The translations under genes were made by a program, and so were the position numbers. Positions 40,892 through 42,525 of a stretch of DNA of 42,525 nt are shown piece by piece. Numbering within the stretch: the first letter of the stretch is position 1; every line of letters starts with the position of its first letter. The notes under the pieces are model-generated. The model made no database searches and was not told where the DNA came from. It worked only from the letters and a program-made list of their open reading frames with translations. Where the stretch lies: contig JAEZLD010000032.1 in the NCBI GenBank assembly GCA_023415335.1, positions 1-42,525 on the forward strand. The letters run 5' to 3'. This DNA is from Bacillota bacterium. Its GTDB lineage: Bacteria; Bacillota; Clostridia; Clostridiales; Caloramatoraceae.

Positions 40892-40921
40892 AATAAAGGA
40901 GGCCTGCAGGCCTCCTTTATT
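40892..40921 (-). terminator. Perfect palindromic terminator after flagellin
   Basis: Bases 40892-40921 are a perfect 30-base palindrome with arms AATAAAGGAGGCCTG and CAGGCCTCCTTTATT. It lies 20 bases past the flagellin stop. On the minus strand the 3' arm ends in TTTATT, a partial U tract. It should end most flagellin transcripts and let a fraction reach flaG. Confidence 0.8.
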
Positions 40922-40940
40922 TTGTATATGGACGTTATTA

Positions 40941-41750
40941 CTACTGCAGCAGCTGGAGAACGCTCTGTGGCTGTGAATTAGCCTGAGCAACCATTGCCTG
41001 TGCTGCCTGGGTGAGCACATTATTCTTAGTGAAATTGCTCATTTCCTCTGCCATGTCAACATCCCTGATTCTGGACTCAGCAGCTGTCAGGTTTTCAGAG
41101 GATGTTCCCAGATTGTTTATTGTATGCTCAAGCCTGTTCTGGTAAGCACCAAACTTTGCTCTTAACGTAGAAACTGTTGAAATTGCAGTATCCAAAGTAG
41201 TTAATGCACTAGTTGCACCAGCTTTTGTTGCAACTGTTAAGGCACTAACTCCTAAGCTAGATGCAGTTACACTTTCTAAGGATATAGTCATTTTCTCATC
41301 CTTGTTAGCGCCCGTCTGAATTTCTAAGTCAGCAGCACCACTTAGAAGAGCCTGAGTATTAAACTTAGTATTTTCTGCTATAGTACCAAGTTCCTCTATA
41401 AGCTGGCTAACCTCTGTCTGAATCTTAGTTCTGTCTTCATCTTTATTAGTGTCACTGGCAGCCTGATTAGCCAACTCCCTCATTCTCTGAAGTATGCTGT
41501 GGGTTTCATTAAGAGCACCCTCTGCAGTCTGTATAAGGGATATTCCATCCTGTGCATTTCTTGAAGCCTGGTTAAGTCCTCTAATCTGGCCCCTCATCTT
41601 TTCAGATATTGCAAGTCCTGCAGCATCATCTCCAGCCCTGTTTATTCTTAAACCTGATGAGAGCTTTTCTGATGCCTTTGCTGTAGAATCTGTATTGATT
41701 CTCATGTTTCTCTGTGCATTAAGTGAATTTAAATTGTGGTTAATTCTCAT
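40941..41750 (-). CDS. hag: Flagellin
   Basis: This 269-residue filament protein has the conserved N-terminal D0/D1 (MRINHNLNSLNAQRNM, SSGLRINRAGDDAAGLAIS) and C-terminal D1/D0 (ENLTAAESRIRDVDMAEEM, VLTQAAQAMVAQANSQP, ending LLQ). The middle is short, so domains D2/D3 are absent, as in many clostridial flagellins. The ATG has ACGGAGGG upstream. It is driven by a sigma-28-type promoter (41857-41883), has a structured leader, and is followed by a palindromic terminator. Confidence 0.97.
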   Translation of the reverse strand: MRINHNLNSLNAQRNMRINTDSTAKASEKLSSGLRINRAGDDAAGLAISEKMRGQIRGLNQASRNAQDGISLIQTAEGALNETHSILQRMRELANQAASDTNKDEDRTKIQTEVSQLIEELGTIAENTKFNTQALLSGAADLEIQTGANKDEKMTISLESVTASSLGVSALTVATKAGATSALTTLDTAISTVSTLRAKFGAYQNRLEHTINNLGTSSENLTAAESRIRDVDMAEEMSNFTKNNVLTQAAQAMVAQANSQPQSVLQLLQ

Positions 41751-41775
41751 TTTATTCCCTCCGTAGAAATTAATT

Positions 41776-41794
41776 GGTGAACTTCCCTGTCACC
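41776..41794 (-). promoter_or_regulatory. GGA-loop hairpin in the flagellin leader (CsrA-type site candidate)
   Basis: On the minus-strand transcript GGTGA and TCACC form a 5-bp stem (41794-41790 with 41780-41776), with a 9-base loop CAGGGAAGT that holds a GGA core. A second GGA lies in the flagellin ribosome binding site (ACGGAGGG). CsrA repression of flagellin through GGA hairpin pairs is known in Bacillus. No csrA gene is in this window, so this is inferred. Confidence 0.4.
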
Positions 41795-41800
41795 TTTATT

Positions 41801-41848
41801 TAAGAGAAGTCCTCCCTCATGGCCACTTGGGAGGAGCCTTATCTCTTA
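41801..41848 (-). other. Extended stem-loop at the 5' end of flagellin mRNA
   Basis: TAAGAGA (41801-41807) pairs with TCTCTTA (41842-41848), and TCCTCCC (41810-41816) with GGGAGGA (41829-41835), with an internal loop and a 12-base terminal loop. It begins about 9 bases downstream of the -10, so it forms the very 5' end of the transcript. No U tract follows on either side. It may stabilise the flagellin mRNA or hide its GGGAGGA. Confidence 0.6.
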
Positions 41849-41856
41849 TACTTTAT

Positions 41857-41883
41857 TTATCGTCCTGCCATATTTCAACTTTA
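41857..41883 (-). promoter_or_regulatory. Sigma-28 (SigD) promoter for flagellin
   Basis: On the minus strand TAAA (41883-41880) and GACGATAA (41864-41857) are 15 bases apart. This matches the SigD/FliA consensus TAAA-N15-(G)CCGATAT/A closely. It lies about 107 bases upstream of the flagellin ATG. The matching sigma factor is encoded in the same window at 19499-20227. Confidence 0.9.
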
Positions 41884-41917
41884 TATCTATAATAATAATT
41901 ATTTGTATTTATTTTAT

Positions 41918-42525
41918 TTAACTAATGCCGTTTCCTAACATGGAGCTAAGCCAGCTTGACTGGGAGTTAAGCTTGGTCATGGTAGATTCTAATCTGGAGT
42001 ATATAGTGTAATAGTAGGTCTCCTTATCCTCAAGCTGCCTTGAAATCAGGTCTATTCTTTCATTCTGTGTTGCAATCAGCTTTGAAATTGCATTGGAATA
42101 CTCGCTTACATCTCCCTTTAAGCCAGCCTTTTCTAAAAGGCTTCCCTTATAACCCCTAGAATCCCTTGTTGTTCTTATGTTATCCTGAAGTATGTCGCTA
42201 ATTCTCTGGAATATGCCACTTTCATTATACCTGATTGTTCTATCTTCGGAGGTTGCAGACGCATTGTAGGCTGGCTGGGACTCGGATACATTGGTGAAAA
42301 GCTTTATTATTTTATCTTTATTATTATCCAAGGCATTTTTTAGCTTATCCTCATCTATCTTCAATTGCCCGTTTTTAGTATAATCTGAGAATGTGTCAAT
42401 TCCAATATCAGATAGACTTATGCTGCTTCCACTCACTTGAGAGTAAAAGGCCATCCTCATATCAGATAGCAGGCTCTGCAGGGTACTATCGCTTTTTATC
42501 AAACCCTGCTTTGCTTTTTCCTCCC
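41918..42525 (-). CDS. fliD: FliD, flagellar filament cap, C-terminal part (N-terminus beyond window)
   Basis: The frame is open to the window edge and gives about 202 C-terminal residues. The pattern is FliD-like: SDSTLQSLLSDMRMAF, ISLSDIGIDTFSDYTKNGQL and IDEDKLKNALDNN, then the C-terminal coiled coil (RQLEDKETYYYTIYSRLEST, SSWLSSMLG). It caps the filament and folds flagellin. The gene continues upstream of the window. It precedes flagellin with a 167-base gap that holds the flagellin promoter. Confidence 0.94.
   Translation of the reverse strand, partial: EEKAKQGLIKSDSTLQSLLSDMRMAFYSQVSGSSISLSDIGIDTFSDYTKNGQLKIDEDKLKNALDNNKDKIIKLFTNVSESQPAYNASATSEDRTIRYNESGIFQRISDILQDNIRTTRDSRGYKGSLLEKAGLKGDVSEYSNAISKLIATQNERIDLISRQLEDKETYYYTIYSRLESTMTKLNSQSSWLSSMLGNGIS

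Overview
The window reads as low-GC Gram-positive, clostridial DNA. The evidence is AT-rich sequence, strong AGGAGG-type ribosome binding sites, several TTG/GTG starts, and a flagellar operon in the Firmicutes order with a FliR-FlhB fusion, FlbD and FlaG, which is typical of Clostridium. Nearly everything lies on the minus strand. The exceptions are three plus-strand genes: a glycosyltransferase-like protein, an AraC regulator and an ATPase. No tRNA, rRNA, CRISPR array or insertion sequence was seen. No stretch over 300 bases lacks a gene.

Region 1 (1-5000): a partial NimA/pyridoxamine-oxidase-like flavoprotein, a GH36 alpha-galactosidase-type enzyme, the remnant of a GPH-family sugar symporter that has lost most of its C-terminal half, and a TetR regulator. 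The TetR gene is divergent from a GT-B-type glycosyltransferase-like gene across a pair of palindromic operators.

Region 2 (5000-10150): a two-gene redox operon (CrtI/phytoene-desaturase-like FAD enzyme plus an FNR/2Fe-2S reductase), divergent from an AraC regulator. An orphan AAA/ABC-type ATPase and a convergent small TPR protein follow. The substrate of the redox pair cannot be told from sequence.

Region 3 (10270-17140): a CUT1 sugar-uptake locus. In transcription order it has a solute-binding lipoprotein, an intercistronic hairpin, two permeases, a YesM-type sensor kinase and a YesN-type response regulator. No ATPase subunit is present, so a shared MsmX-type ATPase elsewhere is expected.

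Region 4 (17180-42525): a flagellar block, all minus strand. In transcription order: fliD (partial), a sigma-28-type promoter, flagellin with a structured leader, a palindromic terminator, flaG, an unknown 117-aa gene, fliS and a terminator. Next comes a sigma-A-like promoter and flgB-flgC-fliE-fliF-fliG-fliH-fliI-fliJ-fliK-flgD-flgE-flbD-motA-motB-fliL-fliO-fliP-fliQ-fliR/flhB-flhA-flhF-flhG-pilZ-sigD, a DUF6115-like gene, a small membrane protein with an apparent AUU start, two rod genes (flgF/flgG type) and a terminator. The logic is a basal-body and export-apparatus operon that ends by making the flagellar sigma factor, which then activates the flagellin promoter. Switch genes fliM and fliN/fliY and the chemotaxis genes are absent from this stretch. 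A PilZ protein next to sigD suggests cyclic-di-GMP control.

No wholly new system was proven. The best candidates for novelty are the CrtI-like/FNR-ferredoxin redox pair, the AUU-start membrane protein, the flagellin leader, and the collapsed symporter beside GH36.
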